A stretch of DNA of 64,000 nt from Sclerotiophoma versabilis (GCA_012274445.1 JAAROD010000069.1:310001-374000); one strand, 5' to 3'. Positions 1-11,958 are shown, numbered from the stretch's first letter. Numbers and translations: made by a program. The notes: generated by a model from the sequence alone, not told the origin.

Positions 1-492
1 ATAACGCCTTTGAACTCAGAAGTCTAGCACAGCCGCTCCAGTTCTTCAATCAAACTATACGAGTTACAGTGGGTCCTTTTAGAAAGACTTGGAGTGGAAT
101 CATACGAAATGACTTGCCCTCTTTGGACTTCGAAGCTGAACAACGCCTTCCATACAAAGGCCCATAGGCAGCAGCTCTATTCATCCAAGCTGTTGAACAA
201 CATTTTTTGGACCATATAGTTTGATATCCGCAGGTCAACGATTTTGAGAACATACTTAGAGGGCTTGATGAGGGAAAAGCATGTGAGAAAGTCCCTCGGG
301 CGCTTAGATGTTCGCACTCGTTAAGTGGGTACCGTCGCCCATTCAGCAGGGACAGGGGGCTTCATAACATTTTGGCTACTCGGTTCTTACAGCAGATAGA
401 CGAAAGTATCAAAGCAAGAGCAAGCGGCACATGCTTGGTTCCACCTTTCTCATCTTTAGGATACTCGACAAATCCATATAGTTGCCCCTGAT
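1..492 (+). pseudogene. decayed coding remnant, left edge
   Basis: The third forward frame (codons starting at base 3) reads as protein-like sequence to a TGA at 490-492, broken only by a TAG near 174 and a TGA near 230. Random DNA would give about seven or eight stops over this length. The text between the stops (for example FRKTWSGIIRNDLPSLDF, then NDFENILRGLDEGKACEK) has normal composition. I do not recognise the family. No GT..AG pair removes the two stops cleanly, so I read it as the end of an inactivated gene that starts left of the window. It could also be a chance open stretch. Confidence 0.35.
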
Positions 493-1398
493 CGTTTTCA
501 GCAGTGTGTAGGCCGAGGTGCAATAGGTGACTGATGCGATTGGGGAGGCCTTCAAAGTGGCTTGAAAAGGAGGGTTGGGGCCGAGTGAGGATATTGCCGA
601 TTCCAGTCCATCATTTGCATCTGTGTCGGTTCTCGACTGGAGCAGCAGAGCAGACATTGTTTCAAAAAGGCCGTGGGGACATGGCCCGATCATGAGATGA
701 TTTTAGCAAACCTTAATGAGGGACTATCGAATCCAGTGTGGAGAATCCTGAGAGTATGTTCGTATAACTTCAATTTCGAGCTCGGACAGGGGCATGGTTG
801 GAAAAGAAGATGGCACACCTGTCTGTGGATGAGAAGTCTTGCATCCAGGCTCTCCTCGGTATACGGAATGGTTGAACTGCTGCTGGCAGAGACGGCAGCA
901 GACGACCGTGCGGTTCATTATCTTCAATTTGATGGTACTGGAGCATGTCCATGCGTCCTGAACAGTAGAGAAAGTCCAGCCACCTACATCGTTCTTTTCG
1001 AGCAGATTGGGTCGACATGGGACGGAGGGAGCAATAGAGTAGCGGTTTTCACATTTTCGATCTATCGGGGTATGGGGACATGCTTGAAGTCAGGAGCGTA
1101 ATCATCAGGCGGGCTCCTATAGATGATGACCTGTGACCCTGGATGTAGGCGACGACGCCTGGCTCAGGTAGAGACATTGGTAGCAACGAAGGGCTCATCG
1201 GTGCGTTTCTATCGTGATTAGTGTATGCGATTGTATTGTGTTGCAGATGTTAAAATCTACAACTTTCATCTGCTAACTTAATGAAGTCAGATGAATGGTA
1301 TCTACCCAGAACTCCGTGCTATGTCAAAATGCAAATCCGCTGCTTCATGCTCCGTTCGATGCAATCCCCATATACCTCACTATTTGTGTCTGTCTCGT
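493..1398. other. unassigned stretch with one open minus-strand frame
   Basis: No gene can be assigned with confidence. On the minus strand one frame is open from about 1090 down to a stop at 724 and is cysteine-rich (it contains RTVVCCRLCQQQFNH). It has no good start and no convincing upstream exon. An ATG near 1180 followed by a short open stretch could be a first exon. The plus-strand frame 673-1101 overlaps it and looks like its shadow. Confidence 0.25.
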
Positions 1399-3042
1399 CT
1401 AATGGCCGTTGGTGCTCTTCTGTGTAACCATCCAGGTGAGCAGATCGACCTTAGTGACGACGGCAGCCGCCCTCATTTCTCCATCAACCTTCTCAGTAAC
1501 GATCGCTGCGCTGTTCCACTCAAAGAACTTGTTCAGGTCACTGAGCTTGGTGTCCCTTGTGATCTGAACAAACTCCCTCCTGCTACCAACCTTGGTGCCC
1601 TCGCCGTCCATCTGCAACCTGCCAAGATCCTTGACGACCTCATTGAGCTTGCGGAAATCAAACATAATATCCTCGACCTTCGACTTTGGTGTCGCGCGTC
1701 CAGATGCGATGTAGGAGAGCAGGTTGCCCAAAGTAACGAGGCCAACAAGCTTCTGCTTGCCGGCGCTGGAGTATGTAGAGACGGGGAGCTGGTCGAAGCC
1801 CTTCTCGCGCATAGTCTCGATGGCTTCACTGCAGGGCGAGGTAGCGGGGACGGTTGTGACGGGCCTGAGGCGCAGCGAGGCGATGGTGGCGCCGTGGAAA
1901 GGGTCGTTCTTGTTGCTCTTACTGAGCGAAAGGCGGCGCGAGACATTCGCGGCTTCGGGAGTGTCAGGAGGAGTATCGGGGAGGAGGTCGTTGGCGGCGA
2001 GCCAGTCGTCATCGACGAACTGTTCAGTGTTAACATATTTAGGTCCAGAGGAAAACAGAGTACTACACACCTTGCTGAGGTAGCTCCTGATGCTGTCAGG
2101 CAGGATGACGACTACAACATCGTCCTTGCCCAGACCAAGCTCCTTGATGGCCTTGACAGCGGCATCCATAGCACTACCTGATGAGCCACCGCAGAGAATG
2201 CCCTCTTCAGAGATCAACCTCCTTGCGTACTGGAAGGCTGTGCGGTCATCGGTCTTGTACCACTTGTCGACAATCTGCTGCTCCAAGACCTCAGGAATGA
2301 AATCGTAACCAATACCCTCGACCTTGTATCCTTCATTAACGTGGTCCTGGTTCAGCGTCTCAGGCAGCGCAAGAATACTGCCCTGGGGATCAGCAGCAAT
2401 GATCTTGACGTCTTTGTTGTGCTTCCTCAGACCCCTCGCCAAGCCAGTGATTGTGCCACCAGTGCCAGCACCTGCGACGAGCGCTGTAACCTTGCCCTGT
2501 GTCTGCTCCCAAACCTCCTCGGCGGTGCCGAACTCGTGGGCAAGCGGGTTGTTGGGGTTTGAGTACTGGTCAAGGATGTGAGCGTTTGGCAGCTCCTTGA
2601 CAAGCTTCCTCGCAACACCGATGTGGCTCTCGGGGCTGTCCCAGGCCGCGCTGGTGGGTGTACGGATGATCTCAGCGCCCAGCGCCTTGAGAACAGCTAC
2701 CTTCTCCGGGCTCATCTTCTCGGGCAGAGTAATGATGGTCTTGTAGCCCTTAACTGCAGCCACGAGGGCAAGACCGATACCCGTGTTACCGGAAGTGGGC
2801 TCGATTAATGTGTCGCCAGGCTTTATGCGTCCCTCTCTCTCGGCGGCTTCGATCATGCGCAGGGCGATGCGGTCCTTGACAGAGCCGCCGGCGTTGAAGG
2901 CCTCAACCTTGACGTAGACAGTGGCTTCAATACCAAGCGACTGAGGAATCTTGTTCAGACGCACAAGAGGCGTATTGCCAATCTGCTGCGTGATGTTGTC
3001 CATTACGACTGGCGGGATTTTGGGGCGTGTTGAAGTAGACAT
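1399..3042 (-). CDS. cys4: cystathionine beta-synthase
   Basis: This enzyme condenses homocysteine with serine to cystathionine, the first step of transsulfuration, using pyridoxal phosphate in the cytosol. The exons are 3042-2071 and 2019-1399, giving 530 residues. The 51-nt intron 2020-2070 (GTGTGT..CAG) is a multiple of three and has no stop, so the unspliced frame is also open at 547 codons. I remove it because it inserts 17 unrelated residues between DSIRSYLSK and FVDDDWL, which are contiguous in the family. Visible motifs are the PLP lysine in GGSVKDR, the phosphate loop GTGGTITG and GGSSGSAM. Two CBS (Bateman) domains follow in the last 150 residues. There is no N-terminal haem-binding extension, as in yeast Cys4. 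The start is the first ATG of the frame and gives the usual N-terminus. Confidence 0.95.
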   Translation of the reverse strand: MSTSTRPKIPPVVMDNITQQIGNTPLVRLNKIPQSLGIEATVYVKVEAFNAGGSVKDRIALRMIEAAEREGRIKPGDTLIEPTSGNTGIGLALVAAVKGYKTIITLPEKMSPEKVAVLKALGAEIIRTPTSAAWDSPESHIGVARKLVKELPNAHILDQYSNPNNPLAHEFGTAEEVWEQTQGKVTALVAGAGTGGTITGLARGLRKHNKDVKIIAADPQGSILALPETLNQDHVNEGYKVEGIGYDFIPEVLEQQIVDKWYKTDDRTAFQYARRLISEEGILCGGSSGSAMDAAVKAIKELGLGKDDVVVVILPDSIRSYLSKVCSTLFSSGPKYVNTEQFVDDDWLAANDLLPDTPPDTPEAANVSRRLSLSKSNKNDPFHGATIASLRLRPVTTVPATSPCSEAIETMREKGFDQLPVSTYSSAGKQKLVGLVTLGNLLSYIASGRATPKSKVEDIMFDFRKLNEVVKDLGRLQMDGEGTKVGSRREFVQITRDTKLSDLNKFFEWNSAAIVTEKVDGEMRAAAVVTKVDLLTWMVTQKSTNGH

Positions 3043-3774
3043 AACGACGATTTTCTATGTGTGGGCTTCTAAAGAGGGTGATGCCAGTAAAGAGATGTTG
3101 AGATAAGGATAGACAGAGAAGTGAGGAACAAAGGATGTCTCGCCACACTCGGAAAAATATGATGTCGTGATCTTTTCGTAGTTGTCGCAAAGAAAATGCT
3201 CGTCTTAGGTAAACCGCAGCTAAGCGCCCCACCAAGGCCCCGCTGAGCCGCGGCTACCGTGTTGGTCTTCAGCCCTACCAGCCCTACCGGCCGCCTCTAC
3301 TCTCTCCCTGGTTTATGGCTACGCAAGCGTCCGTGACCGCACAAACCTGAAAGTGGCGGTGAAGGTAGAAGGGTGCGTTCTCTTTTCCCCAAGATATCAG
3401 GTACACAAAAATCTATGTCTGAAAACTGGTTGATGTGTTGATTTGATCGTGACTGGAATATAAAGTCCCCTCTGACTTGGTACGCCTCCTTACATCACAA
3501 GCACAGCTTCATTCTGTACCGAAATGCACGGTAAACACGTTGGTGTTCTGCTGTCTTTGCTGCTGAAAAGCCGAATCCAAGTCGACCATGTCTGGACGAT
3601 TCGAATTTCGTTGTCATAGCTCGTCCTGCCAAAGACCTGAATTCTTAATGGCCTACTTGTATATGGTTTCAAAGCTAACGCAGGGCAAAGCATGTGCCGT
3701 TCCGTGCCACTGAAAGAGGAAATACTTTGACCGGATTCGCTTGTGCGTAATATCGATCTGATATGTTCTACATG
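3043..3774. other. intergenic: upstream of cys4
   Basis: This stretch holds the promoter side of the cystathionine beta-synthase gene and the 3' flank of the methyltransferase gene. I see no coding signal; the short minus frame at 3490-3693 has no family features. Confidence 0.5.
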
Positions 3775-4842
3775 TCACCGTGCGATACCTATATGCACGA
3801 TAAATCCACTATTCTCCCTCAAATCTTCAGTCAGATACCGATCAGGCACTTGCCATATGTGGAACAAACGGTGGAAGCTCTTGATCCATGCTTCGAACAC
3901 ATCCGGTGAGCGTAGCTGTTGTGCCACAACACATAACGTTGGATTGCCCCCAGTTCTCAGCTTGCATATCGAGGCGCACGTCGTGCTTAACGGCTCGATA
4001 AGGGCTTCGTTGTATATGCAATCGCATGCAATGATGAGATCGACGGACTCCAGCTGCTCGACTGAGTCCTCTTCCCAATCCAAGATCTCGGTCTTGATGC
4101 GATCACTACTGGGATTTGAACCTTGCGACTTCTGCTTACTCCTTGCCCCCTTCTTCAGCGCAGGAAAGACGGCGTCAAGGTTTGAAGTGATGTTCTGTCG
4201 CAGCAACTTCATGGCGTAGTCTTGATCTGTCGCCGTGAAGGATGCCAACTTCGCACCTACCGTGAGAGCGACGATGCCAGAGATGCCTGAGCCAAGTTCT
4301 ATGCACGTCGAGCTCGATGACAGCAGGCCAGATGTGAATAGGAGGTTGGTGGGCAAGGCAATCCATTCAGCGAAGCGAGGGGTGACAGCCCAAACGACTG
4401 CGGAGATGTGAGTGACCTGCGCTCAAGATGACCTGTCTTGACTGCAACCAACACGGTCCCAAACAAGACCAGTACCCGAGCCATGTATCAAGCCCAGCCA
4501 AGTAGTCTGGGGCATTATTGTGGCTTCGCATTCACGTACCTGCACCGGTAGTCCCCGCCTTACGATCGCTCGTCAGCAGGCCTCTGCTCTGCTGGATGAC
4601 CAGATCTGTGCCAGCAACGCTGAGGTCGAGTGTCTCCGCATGCGCATCGATGATGCCTAAACTTCTTGAAGGGATGTCTTGCGAGAAGATGACAAAGGCC
4701 TCTACGGTACACAATAAGCCCTTGTTTTCGTATGTTCCTGGCCAGCGAATCGCACTGCTGTGGCGATGCGGGGACCGAGGCACTACGGACCTTCCTCAGG
4801 GTCTGTGATGGGTTCGCTCCCCAAGATTGCGGAGAGGTGCAT
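3775..4842 (-). CDS. rkm5: ribosomal lysine N-methyltransferase 5 (Rkm5-type)
   Basis: A seven-beta-strand, SAM-dependent methyltransferase of the Methyltransf_16 family. Yeast Rkm5 monomethylates a lysine of ribosomal protein L1. The exons are 4842-4791, 4701-4540 and 4397-3775 (278 residues). Intron 1 is 89 nt (GTCCGT..TAG) and intron 2 is 142 nt (GTACGT..CAG). Exon 1 encodes MHLSAILGSEPITDPEE and exon 2 the conserved GLLTSDRKAGTTGA segment. Exon 3 has the SAM-binding CIELGSGISG loop and the later LIIACDCIYNEALIEPL motif. The frame closes exactly across all three exons, which supports the model. Intron 1 has a weak donor, so that junction is the least certain part. It is transcribed away from the acyl-CoA synthetase gene across a shared 555-bp upstream region. 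Confidence 0.85.
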
Positions 4843-5397
4843 GGCTGGGGATGGGTGCAGGAGGGCTTGGCGAATGAGAGCCCAGGCGGGTGTCTGGCCG
4901 AGCCTGGCTGCGGCGCGGGCAAGCGAAATGTTTTGAGCTCTTGGGATCGCGTGGGTGCTTGGCCCACGATCAGGCGTCGCCGTGCGATACAGCTGACGAT
5001 GGACGGGAGGTGCAGTGGCGACTGTAATGGACGCGTCCAGAGTCGCTCCTCTGCTGTGGAGCGCTCCCACTTGTTCCCTCCCTCGCACTGTCCAGGCGCG
5101 CGTCACAGACAGACCAGCTTTCACTAGCTCTTCGGCAGCGGGTGAGGTCATTGCTCGGTTTCGCTTGGCGGCAACAGCTCAAGCTCGCCAACAACGTGCA
5201 ACAATCGACCGCAGCGCTCCTGCCCTCCTCGTCACATCCGCTGTCCTCCGCTGGCGACTCTTTTCGTACCATCGCGCAGCGCTCCTCTACTGGTCTTCTT
5301 CTTTTTGCTTGCTGTGATAACCCCCGCTCTGCACCTGCATCTGCACCAGGGCTCCCAACACTTTGCGCCCTCCACCGCCAAAACCACGTCTGCCGTC
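4843..5397. promoter_or_regulatory. divergent upstream region rkm5 / acyl-CoA synthetase
   Basis: 555 bp separate the start codons of two divergently transcribed genes, so both promoters and 5' leaders must lie here. The part nearest the synthetase is pyrimidine-rich, as fungal leaders often are. No specific binding site is claimed. Confidence 0.55.
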
Positions 5398-7589
5398 ATG
5401 GCGAACCAGAACCTCAAGAAGCTCGTGCCCCAGGCCCAGGCCACGCGCTCCGGGCCGTACACATGCGAGGTGCCTGGCGTCCAGAAGCCCGAGGGCGAGA
5501 CGATACCGCGCCGCAACCTCGTGGCCAAGGACGGCCTCCGGACGGTGCCCCAGGAGGGCATCGACACCCTGTACGATGTCCTGCGCTACTCGGCCGCCAA
5601 GTTTGGCAACGCAAAGGCCGTGGGTGCGCGTAAGATCGTCAACATCCACGAGGAGACGAAGAAGGTCAAGAAGATGGTCGACGGCGAGGAGCAGGAGGTG
5701 GACAAGAAGTGGCAGTACTTCGAGCTCAGCCCCTACAGCTACAAGAGCTTCGTCGAGTTCGAGAAGATGTGCCTGACGGTCGGATCTGCCCTCGCCCACC
5801 TCGGCTACAAGCCCCACGACCGCCTGCACCTGTTCGCTGCCACGAGCATGCAATGGCTGGCATCTGCCCACGGCGCCATCTCCCAGTCGCTTGCCATTGT
5901 CACTGCCTACGACACCCTCGGCGAAGAGGGCCTCACGCACAGCATGCAACAGACGCACGCCAAGATCATGTTCACCGACCCGGAGCTGCTGCCCAGGCTC
6001 GTGAATCCCTTCAAGAAGACCAAGGACGTCACCGTTGTCGTCTACAGCACGAAGAACGATGCTAAGCAGAAGGACATTGATGCCCTTACAAGTGCCCACC
6101 CCCACTTGAAGGTCCTCAGCTTCGACCAACTCCTGAGTCTCGGCAACGACAACCCTGCCCAGCCTATCCCTCCCAAGGCCGACGACCTTGCGTGTATCAT
6201 GTACACTTCCGGATCCACCGGTACCCCCAAGGGTGTCATGATCAAGCACCGTAACGTGGTTGCTGCTGGTAAACATCCCACATCAATCCACTCGAGCTAT
6301 GCTGACTATCCTAGTTGCCGGTGTCGACGTAATTGTTGGCAAGTACCTTGGTCCTGGCGATGTCCTCATCACCTACCTCCCCGCCGCCCACATCCTTGAA
6401 TTTGTCTTTGAAAACGCCGTTCTGTACTGGGGTGGAACCATGGGTTATGGTACCATCCGCACGCTCTCCGACGCCTCTGTGCGCAACTGCGCCGGCGATA
6501 TCCGCGAGCTGAAGCCCACCGTCATGGTCGGTGTGCCTCAGGTCTGGGAGACAATCAAGAAGGGTATCATCAGCAAGGTTGAGGCTGGCGGCGCTGTCAA
6601 GAGCAAGATGTTCTGGGGCGCTTACGCTGCAAAGAACTTCCTGCTCGGCTCCGGTCTGCCCGGCTCCGGCGTCCTTGACGCAATCGTATTCAACAAGGTC
6701 AAGGAGGCTACAGGTGGCAAACTGCGCATCTGCCTGAACGGTGGTGGTCCCATCGCAAAAGAAACCCAGCGCTTCATCTCCCTCGCCATCACCCCCATGA
6801 TCTCCGGCTACGGTCTCACCGAAACCTGCGCCATGGGAGCACTCATGGATCCGCTTGCCTGGACTGACACCGCACTTGGCGAAATGCCCGCATCAGTCGA
6901 AATGAAGCTCGTCGACTTTGCAGATGCAGGCTACTACTCCACCAACAACCCCCCGCAAGGCGAGATCTGGATCCGCGGTGGTGGCGTGGTGAGCGGATAC
7001 TTGGACATGCCCGAAGAGACCGCCGAGGCCTTTACCGACGATGGCTGGTTCAAGACAGGCGACATTGGCGAGTTCGACGCTCAAGGCCAAATCCGCATCA
7101 TCGACCGTAAGAAGAACCTTGTCAAGACGCTTGCCGGCGAGTACATTGCGCTCGAGAAACTTGAGTCTGTATACCGCAGCGCGCCGATCGTGCAGAATAT
7201 CTGCGTCTATGCCGCCGAAGACCGCCAGAAGCCCATCGCTATCATTGTCCCTGCTGAGCCCGCGCTCAAAAAGCTCGCGGCAGAGCAGGGCGTCAAGGGC
7301 GACCATCTCGAGGAACTTGTACACGACAAGAAGATTAACAGCGCGGTGCTGAGACAGCTGCAGTCCGCAGGGCAGAAGGGCGGACTTGCAGGGTTTGAGA
7401 TGATTGAGGGCGTTGTGCTGGCTGATGAGGAGTGGACACCGCAGAACGTACGTCGAGCATACACATGTCATACAATGAGTTATACTAATATCAGTGCAGG
7501 GCCTCACTACTGCTGCGCAGAAGCTCAACCGCAAGGGCATCTTGAAGCAGTACGAGAAGGAGGTTGATCGCGCATACGGCCGCTCGTAG
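5398..7589 (+). CDS. faa1: long-chain fatty-acyl-CoA synthetase (Faa1/Faa4-type)
   Basis: It activates long-chain fatty acids with ATP and CoA for lipid synthesis, peroxisomal oxidation and protein acylation. The exons are 5398-6268, 6315-7447 and 7500-7589 (697 residues, the usual family size). The introns are 46 nt (GTAAAC..TAG) and 52 nt (GTACGT..CAG, with a perfect TACTAAT branch site). It belongs to the AMP-binding superfamily: the P-loop YTSGSTGTPKG ends exon 1, GYGLTETCAMG and the TGDIGEF motif are in exon 2, and the last exon ends AYGRS. I chose the ATG at 5398 (context GTCATGGCG). An in-frame ATG at 5305 would add 31 residues, so a longer N-terminal form is possible. A run of 17 C lies just after the stop. 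Confidence 0.95.
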
Positions 7590-7599
7590 ATACCCACTG

Positions 7600-7616
7600 C
7601 CCCCCCCCCCCCCCCC
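7600..7616. repeat. poly-C run (17 C)
   Basis: An uninterrupted C17 homopolymer 11 bp past the acyl-CoA synthetase stop codon, probably inside its 3' UTR. The length may be unreliable because of sequencing slippage. Confidence 0.9.
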
Positions 7617-7880
7617 GCTCTCCACACACACCTCTGCAACAACGAATATCTGGAGATAAGACATGGTAATGGTGGTTTGGTGTATTTCATGATAATGATG
7701 GTTTGAATACGATATATCTGATTGTTGCCTGTATTCTATATCATAGCTAGCTTTGCGATTCTTCGGGATACATGTAGCGAGCTTTTTCTCTCTTACTGAT
7801 GTTCGTGCTTCGATTTGCTAGCTCTGCTCCTCTTAAGACTGTCCAGCCTTTTGCTTCCTCAACCATAACGACATGCTAAT

Positions 7881-10019
7881 CTAGCGTGGCTGGAAACCGA
7901 CCCACGCTCGCCCTTGCCAATCCGGCTCAGTGTAACGCTGTGTCGCACACCAAGGGACATCTTTTGCGCTGTACGAGCTCAATGGTAAATCGTATGGCAT
8001 GCGCATACCGACGACGATGTGCTTCCTGTTGGTATTGTGCAGCGGCGTTCTGCTGCTGTCCATGTCCTTGCTCTGACTAGCCTTGCTCAGCTGTGCGTCC
8101 TCGACTTCATCCTCCGTCTCATCATCATCATTATGAACGGGCCCCGGATCTTCGTCCTCGGTTTCTTCATCCTCCCGGTCCCCGTTATCTGTACTGCTCC
8201 CACGCCCAAGCTGTGGCATTGACTCCACCGGACCGTCTTCAGTTCCCGGCATGTCCTTACCAAAGGTCGGCACCATACTGACTTCGCACCCCGGCTCTCG
8301 ATCAGAAAATAGTTCAGGCCAGACCAGGACACCCGTCTCGTAACTCTGAATCCTCACTTCTCCCTGCTTGTTGACCACATCGCCCCAGGCTTGCTTGCTC
8401 AGGTTCGCGCTTGTCAGGAGTGCCCAATCGATGTTCGCGTGCGTATCGTCGCTGAAGCGAATGTAAGTCTTAATATGTGGTGCTGCTGGGCCCCGTTGAG
8501 CTTCTTTCCGGGGTTCTACTGAGAATGTGGGAGCTGGGGCCGAAGGTTGCTTCCAATGGCAAAGCAACGGGTGGAGGTATTGCAGTTGCTTTTGCTGCTG
8601 TGCGGATTGAATTTTCATGTGAATGGAGCCGCCAGACTCGTAGCCATCAAGTGAAGTGCGTACTTCTTCTGGTGTAGGGAATATAATGTTGAATTTTATC
8701 TTCGCTTGTGTCGGAGCTGGTTGCGAGTGAGAGCGCGTAAGCACGCTTTGAAAGTGTGAGAGCCATGTCGGTGCTGCGCCTAATGTTGCTATTGATGAGA
8801 CTTGAAGCACAATGTGCGGTGGCTTCTTGGGATTCTTCTGGACTTTGATGGGCACGCTGCTTAGAATTTCCCGTAGACCCAGCCAGCCGAAGGAAGTCCG
8901 TAGCAACGGGTCTGCCCTGTTGACGACCTGTCGTGATGGAGCGCTACCCAGGAAAGCTGCCCGGATCTCGGAAAAGTCATACAAGGCCAGCTGATCGATC
9001 AGTTTCTGCAATCGCTTCTCGTAGTTAAGCAGATAGCGGCAGAGATCATTCTGGAAACGGTTGCCGTTACCGATAGTGTGGAGTCCCATAGCTAAGCCAG
9101 AAGCGGCTTTCAATGGAAGTCTAGGAGACTGCCATACTGCCTGTGTCATATTCGTCCAGTCCTTCGAGATCATGTTGGCGGTGTGGATGATGACTTGAGC
9201 GCAGTCGTTGTGCCAAAAGAGTATGAGCATTTTTGAGTGATGTGTTCCGAAAGGATCTGGCAGATAGGCATTAATGAGCTCTACGTTTGGGTAACGTTTT
9301 GCTGTTTCCTGTTCGTGTGTCAGTACATACCTTTCGTTACTAGCGAACATATCTGCTAGCTGAAGAGGGAAAGAGACTTACCATGAGATCGATTCGTCGC
9401 TCATCGTCTCGTCTCCAGAAGCCATGTACGATCTTGACCTTGACCAAACCTCTGACATCCTCATCAAACTGCTGCCTGCATCGTGATTAGCCCAGCCCTG
9501 AATGTGACAGCCTCTCGTCTAGTACCATAGATAGTAAACTTACATTACGAAGTCAAGATCAAAAAGGAAATTAAAGTTCCAACATTCCTTGATCATGGGA
9601 TTCCCAAGAATGTCCTTCAGCCCGATGGTGTTAACATTTAGATGTGATGCCATATCCCGAATCTGGGTAAGCTGGAACGGCGAAGCAACATGTTTGATCT
9701 TGTCTCCATTGATTCCAATTGTCTTCCCAGGCTTTGAGGTCTCACTGCTACTTGCAGCGCAGTGATCGGTTACCTTGGGTGGTAGTGGTTGCGATGGAGT
9801 CAATGTTTGTTTGGGTACGTCATCGAAACCCCACGTTGGTGTGGGCGCAAGTAACGAAGATGAGACCTGAGTTGGCGATTTGTGTCTAGTGACAGGAGGG
9901 CTTATGGGTCTGCTCAAGCCAGTGGATGTCGTGTTTGGGCTCCCAGCTTCACCTGGAGCTGCCGCGTCAAGTTTGCGCCGCTTTGTGGTTGGTACGTTGC
10001 CCCGGTTCAATGCCGTCAT
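7881..10019 (-). CDS. tdp1: tyrosyl-DNA phosphodiesterase 1
   Basis: A nuclear repair enzyme of the phospholipase D superfamily. It removes topoisomerase I peptides and other adducts from DNA 3' ends. The exons are 10019-9544, 9475-9382 and 9308-7881 (665 residues). The introns are 68 nt (GTAAGT..CAG) and 73 nt (GTAAGT..CAG). Both catalytic HKN motifs are visible: THHSKML (His214, Lys216) followed by HTANMISKDW, and later PHIKTYIRF followed by SANLSKQAWG. The first ~115 residues are low-complexity and begin MTALNRGNVPTTKRRKLD, a probable nuclear localisation signal. An acidic stretch lies in the C-terminal third, just before the end WVGFQPR. It is convergent with the acyl-CoA synthetase gene, with 291 bp between the stops. 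An upstream in-frame ATG at 10160 exists but adds unrelated sequence. Confidence 0.93.
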
Positions 10020-10462
10020 TTTGAAAGTGGCTGCTAGGAGCAGTGAGAAGATGTTGTTACAGCACGAGGTGCTCGGAGAAGCGACAAACAAACGCGGGAG
10101 TTTGGGGGAGCAGCAGTCCTGGACTCTGTAGTGCTGGCGAGTGATGTTCTTGTGCGGCAAAATTGGTACGATCGAAACGTGGTAAGAGAAGGCAACAACA
10201 TACGCACAAACGAGAAGTCACAATCAAAGCATGAAAAGGTAGAAGTCATAATAATTTTCGTTATTCGGTCTATGCCGATAGGCTTTTTGCGCCATTGCTC
10301 GCGTGACGAGGCTGAAATCATACGCTATCTAGATATCTGAGAGTATTACACCCGTAATGCTCTTTAGCGAACGCTGGGAAATAGAATTACTATGCCCAAA
10401 CGAATACTGTAAACAACCCCAACTCCGGATATCGCTTCGCTCAAATTGATATGCACACTCGT
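10020..10462. other. intergenic: tdp1 upstream / ole1 3' flank
   Basis: 443 bp hold the Tdp1 promoter and the end of the desaturase transcript. Nothing else is seen. Confidence 0.5.
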
Positions 10463-11958
10463 TTATGCCGCGCTCGCACTGACAACAGGCTGAGCGACTC
10501 TTGTGACCTGGTCGCCAGCCCTGACGATGGGGTTGCCAGAGGCATCCCTGGCGGTAAGACCGTCCTTCTCCATCTGGGAACGCTTCCAGATCTCAACCTC
10601 GCATCCACCACGGATAACACCAACACGCATGGTGGAGAGAAGGTTGTGGGCACCGTTGGAGTGGAAGTAGACACCACCGTTGAACATGGCAGTAGCGTCC
10701 TTGCCGATTCCACTCTTGATGAGAGTCTTACCACCCGGGTGCTCGTTGATGAAGTCGGTGACGTCGTGGACAACACCGGCAACGGCAATGAGACCTCGGC
10801 CATTCTTGGCCTGCTCAACATAGTCGTCCCACTCAATGACAGGCAGCTGCTCAAGAGGAACACCCCAGTCGAGCTTGGCGCGCTTCTGGTCGATCTTCTT
10901 CTGGAGTTGCTGAACGCGACCCTTCTCGATCTCGTTGGCACGGAACTGCTTCAGGTTGGAGGCAAGACCGAGCTTGGACCACAGCCAGATAGACCACTTG
11001 GTGGGGTCGTACTGGTGCCACTCGATGGCGTTACGGTAGTCGGAAGGAAACTCGTGGTGGAAGTTGTGGTAGCCCTCACCGAGAGTGACAAGAGCGGTGA
11101 TGACGTGATCGCGAGGAGAGTTGCGGTCGTCAAAAGGCTGGTCACCGAGCCAATGGGCAAGTGAGTTGACGCAGAAGGTAGCTTGCTGGACGAAGAAGAT
11201 ACGGAGGATACCGGCGTAGATGAATCCACCCTTCCAGTCGTTCCAGAGAAGACCAGCAACGGCAGAGGGGAAGATTAAGCCCATGAAGATGACAACCTTG
11301 ATGTAGTGCTTGTGCTGCCAAACGACGACGGGGTCCTCGTTCAAGTCGGTGATGTCGGTGCGGCCAATGCGCTTGGGGTTCTGCTTCATGACCATCCAGC
11401 CGAGGTGAGAGTACAAGAGACCCTTGCGAACAGAGTAGGGGTCCTTGTTGGTGTCGGTGTAGCGGTGGTGAGCGCGGTGGTCACGGCTCCACCAGCGGAT
11501 GGAGCCCTCGACAGCACCGCCGCCAACGAGTGCAAGGAAGACGGACAGGGGCAGCGAGGCATTGTAGGACTTGTGCGCCCAAAGGCGGTGGTAGCCAGCT
11601 GTAATGCCGAGACCGGTCCAGAAGTAGTAGATGACCGCCCAGAGGGCAGTCTGCCACTTCAGCGGAGTCCAGAGAGCAGCAACGCAGCCAGCGAGCGGGA
11701 TGCCAATGATGAAAGTGACCTGATGGTGATGTCAGTAATTGCTTGGAGCGGCATTGAGTATTGAAGGGAACGTACATTAAGCCAGTTGACGTGCTTGTAC
11801 CAGTTGGCCTTGGTGATGGGCTGGTCGGTGATGTGTGGCTTCTTCGGGTCGTACTTGGGGTTGCGGTTGGGCTCGCTGGTCGAAGCCATGGGCGACTTCT
11901 GGTCGACGAACTCGGGCTTGATGGCAAGGTCGCCAGACACAGCCTGGGAGGAGGGCAT
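10463..11958 (-). CDS. ole1: stearoyl-CoA delta-9 desaturase with cytochrome b5 domain
   Basis: An ER membrane di-iron enzyme that inserts the first double bond into palmitoyl- and stearoyl-CoA. The exons are 11958-11776 and 11719-10463 (479 residues). The 56-nt intron (GTACGT..CAG) falls between NWLN and VTFIIG. The three histidine boxes are visible: HRLWAH, HRAHH and HNFHH. A fused cytochrome b5 domain occupies the C-terminal ~110 residues, with the haem-ligand motif HPGG and a second His in YFHSNGAHN. This fusion is typical of fungal Ole1. The start MPSSQAVSGD matches the family; another in-frame ATG upstream at 12039 would add 27 residues of low-complexity sequence. Codon use is strongly C-ending, which fits high expression. 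Confidence 0.95.

Noticed and set aside
1291..2181. 296-codon plus-strand frame
   Set aside because: Antisense shadow of cystathionine beta-synthase.
5287..6276. 329-codon minus-strand frame
   Set aside because: Antisense shadow of the acyl-CoA synthetase exon, kept open by its GC-rich third positions.
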